NCBI RefSeq assembly: GCF_001500045.1
Contig: NZ_LQIX01000034.1
Location: forward strand, 1 to 64,000
Origin: Mycobacterium sp. GA-1199
Lineage (GTDB): Bacteria > Actinomycetota > Actinomycetes > Mycobacteriales > Mycobacteriaceae
Direction: 5' to 3'
DNA length: 64,000 nt
Each line of letters begins with the position of its first letter. Position 1 is the first letter of the stretch. The notes beneath the pieces were generated by a model. It ran no database searches, was not told where the DNA came from, and was given only the letters and a program-made list of their open reading frames with translations. This document shows, one piece after another, positions 41,655 to 49,854 of this stretch. The position numbers were made by a program, and so were the translations under genes.

Positions 41655-42151
41655 TGCGCTACTTCTACGACACGGAATTCATCGACAACGGGCGCACCAT
41701 CGACCTGATCTCGATCGGCGTCGCCGCCGAGGACGGCCGCGAATACTACGCGGTCTCAACGGAATTCAACCCCGACCGGGCAGGCAGCTGGGTCCGCAAG
41801 CATGTGCTGCCCAAACTCCCGCCGCCGGCGTCGCAGCTGTGGCGCTCGCGCCGGCAGATTCGCGCGGAGCTCGAGGACTTCTTCGGAATCGACGGGGACG
41901 AGCCGATCGAGCTGTGGGCGTGGGTGGGCGCCTACGACCATGTCGTGTTGTGTCAGCTCTGGGGTCCGATGACCGACCTTCCACCCGCGATACCGCGCTT
42001 CACCCGCGAGTTGCGTCAGTTCTGGGAGGAGCGTGGTTCACCGCGCATGCCGCCGCGCCCGCGCGACGCCCACGACGCGTTGGTCGACGCCCGCCACAAT
42101 TTGCGGCGGTTCCAGCTGATGACCTCCGGTGATGCGTCGGGCCAGCGGTGA
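41654..42151 (+). CDS. 3'-5' exoribonuclease (RNase AS, Rv2179c homologue)
   Basis: 165 residues from GTG at 41654. A minimal DEDDh exonuclease: FYDTEFIDNG (Asp, Glu), AWVGAYDHVVL (Asp) and DAHDALVDARHN (His, Asp). The M. tuberculosis orthologue is a dimeric adenosine-preferring exoribonuclease called RNase AS. The upstream open frame back to 41132 is an out-of-frame reading of the membrane protein gene. Thirty-three bases separate it from aroG, which seems to have its own promoter. Confidence 0.92.
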   Translation: MRYFYDTEFIDNGRTIDLISIGVAAEDGREYYAVSTEFNPDRAGSWVRKHVLPKLPPPASQLWRSRRQIRAELEDFFGIDGDEPIELWAWVGAYDHVVLCQLWGPMTDLPPAIPRFTRELRQFWEERGSPRMPPRPRDAHDALVDARHNLRRFQLMTSGDASGQR

Positions 42152-42172
42152 AAAGCACATGTCGCGGGCCGT

Positions 42173-42178
42173 TACCAT
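42173..42178 (+). promoter_or_regulatory. Putative -10 hexamer for leaderless aroG mRNA
   Basis: TACCAT is followed by six bases (gaacgg) and the GTG at 42185, placing +1 on the start codon. Confidence 0.5.
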
Positions 42179-42184
42179 GAACGG

Positions 42185-43570
42185 GTGAACTGGACCGTCG
42201 ACGTACCCATCGACCAGCTGCCCTCGTTGCCGCCGCTGCCCGATGAGCTGCGGCAGCGGCTCGATGCCGCACTCGCCCAGCCCGCGGTGCAGCAGCCGAC
42301 GTGGGATGTCGAAGCGGCGAAGACCATGCGCACCGTCCTCGAAAGCGTTCCGCCGGTGACGGTGCCCGCCGAGGTGGAGCGGCTCAAGAGTCTGCTGACC
42401 GCCGTGGCCCGCGGCGAGGCGTTCCTGCTGCAGGGCGGCGACTGCGCCGAGACCTTCGTCAACAACACCGAACCGCATATCCGGGCCAACCTGCGCGCGC
42501 TGCTGCAGATGGCCGTGGTGTTGACCTACGGCGCCAGCGTGCCGGTGGTCAAGGTGGCCCGCATCGCAGGCCAGTACGCCAAACCGCGCTCGGCCGACAT
42601 CGACGCGCTCGGCCTGCGTTCCTACCGCGGCGACATGATCAACGGTTTCGCGCCCGACCCGGCGGTACGTGAGCACGACCCGTCGCGGCTGGTCCGCGCG
42701 TACGCCAACGCAAGCGCCGCGATGAACCTGGTGCGGGCCCTGACCGGTTCGGGCCTCGCGTCGCTGCATCTGGTGCACGACTGGAACCGCGAGTTCGTCC
42801 GCACGTCGCCTGCGGGTGCCCGGTACGAGGCGCTGGCCGGTGAGATCGACCGGGCGCTGACGTTCATGAGCGCGTGCGGGGTCGACAACCGCAACCTGGA
42901 GACCGCCGAGATCTACGCCAGCCACGAGGCGTTGGTGCTGGACTACGAGCGCGCGATGCTGCGGCTGTCGGAGACCGATCAGGGTTCGAAGCTCTACGAC
43001 CTGTCAGCGCACTACGTCTGGATCGGCGAGCGCACCCGTCAGCTCGACGGCGCGCACATCGCGTTCGCGGAGGTGATCGCGAACCCGATCGGGGTCAAGC
43101 TCGGCCCGACCATGACACCGGAACTGGCCGTCGAGTACGTCGAACGCCTCGACCCGAACAACGAGCCCGGCCGGCTGACGCTGGTCACCCGCATGGGTAA
43201 CAACAAGGTGCGCGACCTGCTGCCGCCGATCATCGAGAAGGTGCAGGCCACCGGCCATCAGGTGATCTGGCAGTGCGACCCGATGCACGGCAACACCCAC
43301 GAGTCCTCGACCGGCTACAAGACCCGCCACTTCGACCGGATCGTCGACGAGGTGCAGGGCTACTTCGAGGTGCACAGGGCGCTGGGCACCCATCCCGGCG
43401 GCATCCACGTCGAGATCACCGGTGAGAACGTCACCGAATGCCTTGGCGGGGCGCAGGACATCTCGGACGCCGACCTGGCCGGACGCTACGAGACCGCGTG
43501 CGACCCGCGGCTGAACACCCAGCAGAGCCTGGAGCTCGCGTTCCTGGTCGCCGAGATGCTGCGCGACTAG
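42185..43570 (+). CDS. aroG: 3-deoxy-D-arabino-heptulosonate 7-phosphate synthase, type II
   Basis: First enzyme of the shikimate pathway. 461 residues from GTG at 42185. The plant-like type II family is clear from LLQGGDCAETFVNN (metal-ligand Cys), KVARIAGQYAKPRS, HYVWIGERTR, VWQCDPMHGNTHES-type segment (VIWQCDPMHGNTHE, His ligand), GGIHVEITGENVTECLGG (Glu) and TACDPRLN (Asp). It matches M. tuberculosis AroG, the target of multiple aromatic amino acid inhibitors and partner of chorismate mutase. A stem-loop 18 bp after the stop may end the transcript. Confidence 0.97.
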   Translation: MNWTVDVPIDQLPSLPPLPDELRQRLDAALAQPAVQQPTWDVEAAKTMRTVLESVPPVTVPAEVERLKSLLTAVARGEAFLLQGGDCAETFVNNTEPHIRANLRALLQMAVVLTYGASVPVVKVARIAGQYAKPRSADIDALGLRSYRGDMINGFAPDPAVREHDPSRLVRAYANASAAMNLVRALTGSGLASLHLVHDWNREFVRTSPAGARYEALAGEIDRALTFMSACGVDNRNLETAEIYASHEALVLDYERAMLRLSETDQGSKLYDLSAHYVWIGERTRQLDGAHIAFAEVIANPIGVKLGPTMTPELAVEYVERLDPNNEPGRLTLVTRMGNNKVRDLLPPIIEKVQATGHQVIWQCDPMHGNTHESSTGYKTRHFDRIVDEVQGYFEVHRALGTHPGGIHVEITGENVTECLGGAQDISDADLAGRYETACDPRLNTQQSLELAFLVAEMLRD

Positions 43571-43587
43571 GAGTGCTGGCAACGAAT

Positions 43588-43604
43588 GTCAGGCGCCGCC
43601 TGAC
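43588..43604 (+). terminator. Short stem-loop after aroG
   Basis: A 7-bp perfect stem (GTCAGGC / GCCTGAC) with a 3-base loop starts 18 bp after the aroG stop. It lacks a U-tract, as many mycobacterial candidates do, so termination is only a possibility. Confidence 0.35.
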
Positions 43605-43894
43605 GAGATGATCCCTACGCCAGTCGGCAGAGCGGATCGGCTATGCCGGGCGACAAAACCGCGGTGCCTCGGCGGACTCACTCCAGCGATTCGTTGGCCG
43701 ACGAACGCACGCAGGCGGCGGCGTTGGCTACGTGCGTAAGTCATCTATCCGCCGTCGCGGCTCTTCGGGCCAGGACACGTAGATCACGAAGTTAGCGCCA
43801 AGTAATAACGGATGCAAAATACATTCGGAAGACTATGTTTGCCAGATTCGTACTCGTCAATAATGAGTCCGTAACTGCTTGCTGAAGAGCAGGG
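43605..43894. other. AT-richer non-coding stretch between aroG and a small ORF
   Basis: No convincing gene is seen. By hand count 43 of 101 bases at 43790-43890 are G or C, clearly below the neighbouring genes. Overlapping short frames on the minus strand (for example 43792-44034) lack codon bias and recognisable motifs. M. tuberculosis has a transposase-like gene (Rv2177c) at the same place; no inverted repeats or transposase remnants are visible here. Confidence 0.6.
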
Positions 43895-44113
43895 GTGAAT
43901 GTGGAGCAAGTCGACAGGCGCAAGGACGCGCCCGTTGTTCCGGACACGGGCGACGTGGTGACTGTTCGCAACCGAACAGCTTGCTGCACATGTAGTTGGA
44001 GGGGGCGGCGGCGCCTCTTGCGGTCCGTAGCCATCCACGACGCCCTGTTACATGCAGCGCAAGCGGGCTGTGCACCCGGTGTGCCGTTGGTGTGGGACCG
44101 GGTGCGCGACTAA
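43895..44113 (+). CDS. Small Cys-containing protein, 72 aa
   Basis: Starts with GTG at 43895, after a gagcagggg purine-rich stretch, and ends at 44113, overlapping the pknL stop by 4 bp on the other strand. The second half is motif-like: ACCTCSWRGRRRLLRS, then AIHDALLHAAQAGCAPGVPLVW. The Cys-x-Cys-x-Trp followed by a downstream Cys suggests a small zinc or nucleic-acid-binding fold. I do not recognise the family. An alternative is that the frame is fortuitous; the pattern and normal GC of the second half favour a real gene. Confidence 0.55.
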   Translation: MNVEQVDRRKDAPVVPDTGDVVTVRNRTACCTCSWRGRRRLLRSVAIHDALLHAAQAGCAPGVPLVWDRVRD

Positions 44114-45303
44114 ATCAGGTGGGTGAGGTTGCTGCCCGCCGCCCACGCGGCCGCGGCGATCAGCGCCGTCAGCGTGATCACGGTGATCACCCAGAACAGC
44201 AGTGCTCGCCGGGAGCGCTGCCGCGCCCAGTAAAACTCTTGGAGCTCGATTCCGGCGAACCGTCCCGACACTGGCTGGTATTCGGCTTCGGGGGGTTGCC
44301 AGTCCTCGCGCGGGAGCGTCCGCGTCGCCTGCCGCGGCGCGGGTGCAGCTGCGGCCGGGGACGCCGGAGGATGGGGAAGAGGAGCCGAGGCGTGCTGGGC
44401 GGAGTTGCGCGGTGTCGGCACCCGGAACGGCGGCAGACCGAGTTCGTCGACGATCGCGTCCAGGTCGTCACCCATCTCCCGGGCATCGGCGTAGCGCTGA
44501 GCCGGATCGCGGGCGGTGGCGCGCAGCACCAGGTCGTCGAACTGCGCGGGGACGCCCGTGATCACCGTGCTCGGTGCCGGGACGTCGTTGTCCATCCGCT
44601 GATACGCCACGGCAAGCGCCGAGTCGCCCGCGAACGGGGTGCGGCCGGTCAGCAGTTCGTAGGTCAGGATGCCCGCCGAGTAGACGTCGCTGCGCGGATC
44701 GGCGTCGCCGGTGCTGACCTGTTCGGGTGACAGATACGCCGCGGTGCCCAGGATGACGCTGGTCGAGGTGATCTTCGCTTCGGCCACCGCCCGCACCAGT
44801 CCGAAGTCGGCGATCTTGACGTCACCGTCCTCGGAGATCAGCACGTTCTCGGGTTTGACGTCGCGGTGCACCAGGCCGGCGCGGTGCGCTGCGGCCAGCC
44901 CGCCGAGGACCGGGCCGAGCACCGCGGCGGCGGCGTGCGGGGGCATCGGCCCACGCTCCCGCAGCAGTTCGCGCAGCGTGCCGCCCTCGACGAGTTCCAT
45001 CACCAGGAAGGGGGGAGGGCCGCCGATGCGTCCACCGCCCTGGTCGTACACCGCGACCAGACCGGGGTCGGTCAGCCGGGCCACCGCGCGTGCCTCGCGC
45101 TGGAACCGGGTCAGGAACTGTGAGTCACCCGCATAGCGGCTGTCCATCACCTTCAGCGCGACCGGACGATCCAGCCGCAGATCGAGCCCGCGGTACACCG
45201 CGGACATTCCGCCGGTCGCGATCATCACGTCGACGCGGTACCGACCGTCGAGCACGGTTCCCAGCAGCGGGTCCGTCATCGGGTAGGCATCCACCGGAGA
45301 CAT
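44110..45303 (-). CDS. pknL: Serine/threonine protein kinase PknL
   Basis: 397 residues from ATG at 45303 (ATG at 45279 is also possible). Kinase domain ~20-280: glycine loop IATGGMSAVYRG, ATP lysine in PVALKVMD, catalytic HRDVKPENVLI, metal-binding ADFGLV, activation loop Thr/Ser cluster KITSTSVILGTAAYLSPE. A Pro/Ala-rich juxtamembrane linker (~300-355) leads to one transmembrane helix (~370-392) and a very short outer tail; there is no PASTA or other sensor domain. The divergent gene encodes the homologue of Rv2175c, a reported PknL substrate in M. tuberculosis. Confidence 0.95.
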   Translation of the reverse strand: MSPVDAYPMTDPLLGTVLDGRYRVDVMIATGGMSAVYRGLDLRLDRPVALKVMDSRYAGDSQFLTRFQREARAVARLTDPGLVAVYDQGGGRIGGPPPFLVMELVEGGTLRELLRERGPMPPHAAAAVLGPVLGGLAAAHRAGLVHRDVKPENVLISEDGDVKIADFGLVRAVAEAKITSTSVILGTAAYLSPEQVSTGDADPRSDVYSAGILTYELLTGRTPFAGDSALAVAYQRMDNDVPAPSTVITGVPAQFDDLVLRATARDPAQRYADAREMGDDLDAIVDELGLPPFRVPTPRNSAQHASAPLPHPPASPAAAAPAPRQATRTLPREDWQPPEAEYQPVSGRFAGIELQEFYWARQRSRRALLFWVITVITLTALIAAAAWAAGSNLTHLI

Positions 45304-45356
45304 GTTACGGAGCGCGACACCGGTGGCTTTGCGGCAACGACGACGGTTACCGGATT

Positions 45357-45362
45357 TAGACT
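45357..45362 (+). promoter_or_regulatory. Putative -10 hexamer for Rv2175c-homologue mRNA
   Basis: TAGACT ends seven bases before the GTG at 45370, consistent with a leaderless or nearly leaderless transcript. The divergent gap to pknL is 66 bp. Confidence 0.4.
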
Positions 45363-45369
45363 CGGTGCG

Positions 45370-45774
45370 GTGAGCAGCATTCCGGCCGCCGAGGATGTCC
45401 TCGATCCCGCCGAAGACGTCTACGACCTACCCACCGTCGCCGAGATGCTCGGCGTCGCGGTGACGAAAGTGCACCAACAGCTGCGGGACGGCCACCTGAT
45501 CGGCGTCCGGCGCGACGGCGTCGTGGTGGTTCCGAAGGCGTTCTTCGACGACACCGGCCACGTCGTCAAGAGCCTGGCTGGACTACTCGTCGTGCTGCGC
45601 GACGGGGGTTATCACGAGACCGAGATCGTGCGCTGGCTGTTCACACCCGACGCGTCCCTGACGATCAGGCGCGACGGCGCGACCGGTGACCTGCCTAATG
45701 CTCGGCCGGTTGATGCTCTTCACTCGCATCAGGCCCGTGAGGTGGTGCGCCGGGCCCAGGCGATGGCCTATTGA
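45370..45774 (+). CDS. HTH DNA-binding protein, PknL substrate type (Rv2175c homologue)
   Basis: 134 residues from GTG at 45370. An N-terminal acidic stretch precedes a winged-helix/HTH unit (YDLPTVAEMLGVAVTKVHQQLRDGHLIGVRRDGVVVVPKAFF) like excisionase-type domains; the C-terminal half (GHVVKSLAGLLVVLRDGGYHETEIVRWLFTPD) is helical. In M. tuberculosis the orthologue binds DNA and is phosphorylated by PknL near its N-terminus, which lowers binding. The end of the gene (MAY, stop) falls in a 24-bp tandem repeat and overlaps mptA by 80 bp, antisense. Confidence 0.93.
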   Translation: MSSIPAAEDVLDPAEDVYDLPTVAEMLGVAVTKVHQQLRDGHLIGVRRDGVVVVPKAFFDDTGHVVKSLAGLLVVLRDGGYHETEIVRWLFTPDASLTIRRDGATGDLPNARPVDALHSHQAREVVRRAQAMAY

Positions 45775-47326
45775 CCGCCCGCGGTCGTGGCCTATTGACC
45801 GCCCCCGGTCGTGGCCTATTCACCGCGGATTCCGGCGCGTTCTTCAGCGAGTACCACGCCACCGCGGCGCACGCCAACGACAGCAGCACGTGTGGCCACG
45901 AGTACATCCCATGTGCCCCATCGGGTTTCCATATCACGGTGATCCACGTCGACAGGCCCGCGATGATCGCGATCGACCGCCGGCTCTGGGCCAGCGCGGC
46001 CACCACCGCCAGCGGCCAGGTGTAGTACCAGGGCAGCGCGGCGGGCACGAGGAGCACCACGATCACCATCACGACCGCGATACCGGTCAACGCGTCGCGG
46101 TCGGTGTGGCGAAACCGCCACCACACGAATGGAAGTGACAGCGCGATGAGCGAGATACCGATGATCCGGGCGATATCGAGCACCGCGTAGAAGTTCACCG
46201 GCAGGAACAGGCCGCCGACAGCGTTGATGACGTTGGCCGCCGCGGTGGGCAGGGTCAGCCAGTTGATGATCTTCACCGAACCGGCCAAGGCGGTGAGCCA
46301 GCCCAGCCCGACACCGGCGGCGAATGACAGCACGGCGAAGACCGCGGTGAAGATCAGCGCCGACGCGGCCGACGCCGTCACGAACGCCTTGACCGGTGAG
46401 AAGTCGCGCCGGTTCCGCAGGTCCCGCGCCCACACCCAGACCATGAACGGAAGCGCCAGTCCCGCGGTCGCTTTCACCGCTACCGCCGCGGCGATCAGGC
46501 TCACGCCCCAAAGATGGCGCCCGGAGAACGTCACCGCGATGCCGGCCATCATCAGGCCGACCATCAGCATTTCGTTGTGCACCCCGCCCATCAGATGGAT
46601 GATCACCAGCGGGTTGAGCACGCAGATCCACAGCGCGGTCGCGCCGTCGGCGCCGATGTGCCTGGCCACGCGCGGCGCGGCCCAGATCAGCAGCGCCAAG
46701 CCGGGAAGCATGCACAACCGCAACAACATCGTGCCCGCGACGACGTCCTCGCCGACGAGCATCGTCACGAACTTGGCGATCAGGATGAAACCCGGTCCGT
46801 ACGGTGCGGTGGTGGTGGTCCAGATCGGACTGACGTTGTCCAGCAACGAGTTCGGGTTCTCGACGGGTCCGACGGCGTACGGGTCGAGGCCGTCGCGCAG
46901 CAGTGCCCCCTGCGCCAGGTAGGAGTAGGTGTCGCGGCTGAACAGCGGAACGCTCAAGAGCAGCGGCGCCAACCAGAAGCCGGTCGTGGCGACCATCGTG
47001 TATTGGGTCGCGGTGCGGTCGACCACCCGGCGCCCGAGCCACAGCCACGCCGCCAGCATCAGCGCCACGCCGCCCCACAACAGGATCGACGACAGCACCA
47101 GACCGTGCCCGAACCGCAGCCACGACAGGTGCAGCGACTCCAGCAGCGGGTCGTGCAGGCGCGTGCTGCCCGCACCCAACCCACCGGCGGTGATCAGGAC
47201 GGCGCCGACGAAGCCCAGCCGGGCGGGTTGGCCCTGCGACGACGTCGCGAACGCGGTCAGCCGCGAAAGATGTTCTGCAAAACCGGCTTTCGACGGCCGT
47301 CTCGATGGTGAGGTCGTCATCGTCAT
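45695..47326 (-). CDS. mptA: Alpha-(1->6)-mannopyranosyltransferase MptA
   Basis: 543 residues from ATG at 47326, overlapping the idsA2 stop (ATGA). A polytopic GT-C glycosyltransferase with about 12-13 transmembrane helices; the conserved first-loop region is SVPLFSRDTYSYLAQGALLRDGLDPYAVGP with the catalytic Asp. The orthologue elongates the mannan backbone of lipomannan. The C-terminal ~35 residues (ESAVNRPRPGAVNRPRPRAVNRP...) are encoded by a 24-bp repeat and lie antisense to the Rv2175c homologue; they look like a lineage-specific tail, since the M. tuberculosis protein is ~516 residues. Confidence 0.93.
   Translation of the reverse strand: MTMTTSPSRRPSKAGFAEHLSRLTAFATSSQGQPARLGFVGAVLITAGGLGAGSTRLHDPLLESLHLSWLRFGHGLVLSSILLWGGVALMLAAWLWLGRRVVDRTATQYTMVATTGFWLAPLLLSVPLFSRDTYSYLAQGALLRDGLDPYAVGPVENPNSLLDNVSPIWTTTTAPYGPGFILIAKFVTMLVGEDVVAGTMLLRLCMLPGLALLIWAAPRVARHIGADGATALWICVLNPLVIIHLMGGVHNEMLMVGLMMAGIAVTFSGRHLWGVSLIAAAVAVKATAGLALPFMVWVWARDLRNRRDFSPVKAFVTASAASALIFTAVFAVLSFAAGVGLGWLTALAGSVKIINWLTLPTAAANVINAVGGLFLPVNFYAVLDIARIIGISLIALSLPFVWWRFRHTDRDALTGIAVVMVIVVLLVPAALPWYYTWPLAVVAALAQSRRSIAIIAGLSTWITVIWKPDGAHGMYSWPHVLLSLACAAVAWYSLKNAPESAVNRPRPGAVNRPRPRAVNRPSPGPGAPPHGPDASEEHQPAEH
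45764..45828. repeat. 24-bp tandem repeat, about 2.7 copies
   Basis: Units at 45764-45787, 45788-45811 and a partial one at 45812-45828 share tggcctattgaccgcc with one or two substitutions. The first contains the stop codon of the Rv2175c homologue. On the other strand the array encodes a repeated AVNRPRP peptide near the end of MptA. Confidence 0.85.
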
Positions 47327-48411
47327 GCGGTTCGATTCGCGGCCAATCGGGCGAGCTCTGACAACCCCGCTTTGGCATGGGTGTCGATGGCGGCGGAATC
47401 GAGGGTGTCGAGTGCGCGGCGGGTGAGTTCGGAGATGCGGTTCTCCACCGCGGCCAGCGCGCCGACCGACTCGATCACCGTGCACAGTTCCTTGACCTGG
47501 GCATCGGAGAGTTCCGATCCGATGGAAGTGCGCAGCAGCTTTGCCGCCACGGGGTCGGCCTCCTCCGCCAGCTCGACGGCCTCGGCCAACAGCACGGTGC
47601 GCTTGCCTGCCCGCAGATCGTCGCCGGATGGCTTGCCCGTGACCGCGGGATCGCCGAACACCCCGAGCACGTCGTCGCGTAGCTGGAACGCCACGCCGAG
47701 ATCAGTGCCGAACTCTCCGAATGCGGCCTGGACGTCGGGCCGGTCGGCGGCCGCGGCGGCGCCGAGCTGCAGCGGCCGGGTGATCGTGTACGACGCGGTC
47801 TTGTAGATGTTGACGGTCAGTGCCGAAGCCACCGAGTCGGCTCCGCTGGCCTCGGCGACGATGTCGAGGTACTGGCCGCCGAGCACCTCGGTGCGAATCG
47901 CGCTCCACACGCGGCGGACCCGCACGGCAGCGTCGGCGGGCAGGTCGGCCGTGGCGACGACGTCGTCGGCCCAGACCAGCGCCAGGTCGCCGAGCAGGAT
48001 GGCCGCCGACATGCCGAACTGCTCGGCCGAGCCGTGCCAGCCGTGCATGCGGTGCCGTTCGGTGAACAGCCGGTGCACGGTCGGCAGCCCGCGGCGGGTC
48101 GCGGAGGCGTCGATGACGTCGTCGTGGACCAGCGCGCACGCATGCAGCAGTTCGAGCGCTGAACACAGCCGCAACACGTCCGGGTCCAGCGGGTTTTCGG
48201 GCCGGTCGGCGACCGCGCGCCAGCCCCAGTAGGCGAACGCGGGCCGCAGCCGCTTACCGCCGCGCAGCACGAATTCCTCCAGTGCGGCGGTCATTTCGGC
48301 GTAGTCGTCGCCCATGTAGGCGCATTCGCTGCGACGCTGCTGCAGATAGTCCCGCAGCTGATCGGTGACGGCGCCGGCCAGCTCGACGGCTGACGGTGAC
48401 GTGGCATGCAC
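47323..48411 (-). CDS. idsA2: Polyprenyl diphosphate synthase (geranylgeranyl type)
   Basis: 362 residues from GTG at 48411, with AAAGGGG upstream; the frame open to 48708 is not used. All-trans isoprenyl diphosphate synthase: first aspartate-rich motif HDDVIDASATRRG (DDxxD), GGKRLRPAF, LLGDLALVWADD, and the second motif FQLRDDVLGVFGD. The residues before the first motif (ELLHACALVHDD) affect chain length, but the product cannot be fixed by reading. It is coupled to mptA and could feed polyprenyl-phosphate-mannose synthesis; that link is inferred. Confidence 0.93.
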   Translation of the reverse strand: MHATSPSAVELAGAVTDQLRDYLQQRRSECAYMGDDYAEMTAALEEFVLRGGKRLRPAFAYWGWRAVADRPENPLDPDVLRLCSALELLHACALVHDDVIDASATRRGLPTVHRLFTERHRMHGWHGSAEQFGMSAAILLGDLALVWADDVVATADLPADAAVRVRRVWSAIRTEVLGGQYLDIVAEASGADSVASALTVNIYKTASYTITRPLQLGAAAAADRPDVQAAFGEFGTDLGVAFQLRDDVLGVFGDPAVTGKPSGDDLRAGKRTVLLAEAVELAEEADPVAAKLLRTSIGSELSDAQVKELCTVIESVGALAAVENRISELTRRALDTLDSAAIDTHAKAGLSELARLAANRTA

Positions 48412-48518
48412 GCTCAGCGGGCGCCCCTTTCTCTGTGCGACCACCCTGCCCCGAACGCCTTCAGAGTAGAGCCTGCATGCGTGGTCCGAGCAAGGGAGGA
48501 CGGGTGAGGACCCGACCG

Positions 48519-49199
48519 TCAATCGCGGGCTTCGCCCACTTTCGGCGATTGGTCGCGGCTCATGTACGCCAAGGCGCCGATGATGGCCGCCACCACGAAG
48601 GAGCCGAGTCCGAGCCAGATCGCGGCGCCGGTGAAGGACCGCGCGCTGGGGTCGGTGTAACGGGCTTGCGCGTTCATGGTGCTGACCACGCCTGGCCGCA
48701 ACTTCCACTCGACGATCTCGGTCGACACCTGATCACCGTTGGTCGAGGTCACTTCGCCCGGAAACGACACGGTCAGCGACACGTCGGCCTCCGAGTCGCT
48801 GAGCGAGGTGAGGTCGGCACGGCCCTCGAGGATGACGAGGTCACCCGCCCGGCGCAACGAGAGGTCGACACCGGCGGCGTCGCGGTTCATGTTCGCCAGC
48901 TGAGGCAGTTCGGCGAACGTGAGGTCGGAAAATACCGCCTGGGAGCCGACGTAGTCGTCTCGGCTGTACTCCGAGACCGCCACCTTGTTGGCGAATGGCA
49001 GGTTGTTCAGCAGCTGCGGGCCCTTGTCGTCGGCGTTTCGCGGCTTTGCCGCCGCGACGATCTGACCGGACACCCGGTCGTCTGGGGAGACCGTGATCGA
49101 GGCCCGCACGCGGACGCAGCCGACGGCGGTCGGAAGCACGACGAGGAGCAGCATCACGAGTGCGAGCAGGCGGGTTCTGCTGCGGTGGCGGGCCGGCAC
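48519..49199 (-). CDS. lppM: Lipoprotein LppM
   Basis: 226 residues from GTG at 49199. A signal sequence ending in the lipobox TAVGC (Cys ~28) is followed by a beta-rich extracytoplasmic domain (VRVRASITVSPDDRVSGQIVAA ... DLTFAELPQL ... VSLTVSFPGEVTSTNGD) and a C-terminal transmembrane helix (~190-212). The M. tuberculosis orthologue (Rv2171) has been tied to phagocytosis and to mannosylated-lipid phenotypes. The neighbourhood with mptA and idsA2 supports an envelope-glycolipid role. The M. tuberculosis gene between idsA2 and lppM (Rv2172c, a folate-dependent reductase) is absent here. Confidence 0.9.
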   Translation of the reverse strand: MPARHRSRTRLLALVMLLLVVLPTAVGCVRVRASITVSPDDRVSGQIVAAAKPRNADDKGPQLLNNLPFANKVAVSEYSRDDYVGSQAVFSDLTFAELPQLANMNRDAAGVDLSLRRAGDLVILEGRADLTSLSDSEADVSLTVSFPGEVTSTNGDQVSTEIVEWKLRPGVVSTMNAQARYTDPSARSFTGAAIWLGLGSFVVAAIIGALAYMSRDQSPKVGEARD

Positions 49200-49254
49200 G
49201 TGGTCATCGTGCCAGACCGAGCCGAACCGGGGCGTCGACGACATCAAATCCGTG

Positions 49255-49854
49255 TCACAGCGGCAATGACCGGCCAAGGATCGCGAAAGCCCGCGGATCG
49301 CCCGCGAAATGGTAGCCGCGGATGACGTCGGTGAAGCCCAGCCTGCGGTACAGCCGCCATGCCCGGTTCGCTTCACCGTTGATCTCCGGTGTCGACAGCA
49401 ACACGTGAGCCTCCCGGCGGTCGGAGAGCAGTCGGCGAGCCAACGCCTCACCGAGGCCCTGCCCCTGGGCACGGGGGTGGATGTGCAGTTCGGTGAGCTC
49501 GAAGTAGCTCGTCATCAACGCGGCGATGGAGTTGCGGTCGGCGCCCACCCGCTGCAGCCCGGCCACCACCTGCTGCTGCCACCACTGGTCGGGGGCGCCG
49601 CAATAGCCGTAGGCGATGCCGACCATCGGCGCGGAGGCCAGCTCGGCCTCGCCGACCGAAGTGTCCTCGTTTTCGCCGACGGTCACCGCCGCGACGGCCT
49701 TCCACCCCGGCCTGCGGGTGTGCTCGAGCCACATCGACGCCCGCTGGGCCTCCGTGCCGCGCGGATAACGCATCGCGTCGACGTAGACAGCGAGCGCGTC
49801 ACCGAGCCGGCGCTGCATATCGCTCGGCGACAGATCGATGAGAAATGTCGCCAA
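49255..49854 (-). CDS. GNAT-family N-acetyltransferase (Rv2170 homologue)
   Basis: 199 residues from TTG at 49854, chosen because GGAGAGG lies about 10 bases upstream and family length fits; ATG at 49899 gives 214 residues. GNAT motif A is visible as TELHIHPRAQGQGLGEALARRLL (V-x-x-x-R/Q-x-x-G-x-G/A) and motif B as NRAWRLYRRLGFTDVIRGYHF. The N-terminal LIDLSPSDMQRRLGDALAVYVDAM is family-specific. The M. tuberculosis homologue has been reported to acetylate isocitrate dehydrogenase; that is not verifiable here. Confidence 0.85.
   Translation of the reverse strand: MATFLIDLSPSDMQRRLGDALAVYVDAMRYPRGTEAQRASMWLEHTRRPGWKAVAAVTVGENEDTSVGEAELASAPMVGIAYGYCGAPDQWWQQQVVAGLQRVGADRNSIAALMTSYFELTELHIHPRAQGQGLGEALARRLLSDRREAHVLLSTPEINGEANRAWRLYRRLGFTDVIRGYHFAGDPRAFAILGRSLPL

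Noticed and set aside
43571..44113. Insertion sequence or transposase remnant between aroG and pknL
   Set aside because: No inverted repeats, target duplication or transposase motif is visible; only reduced GC and one small frame.
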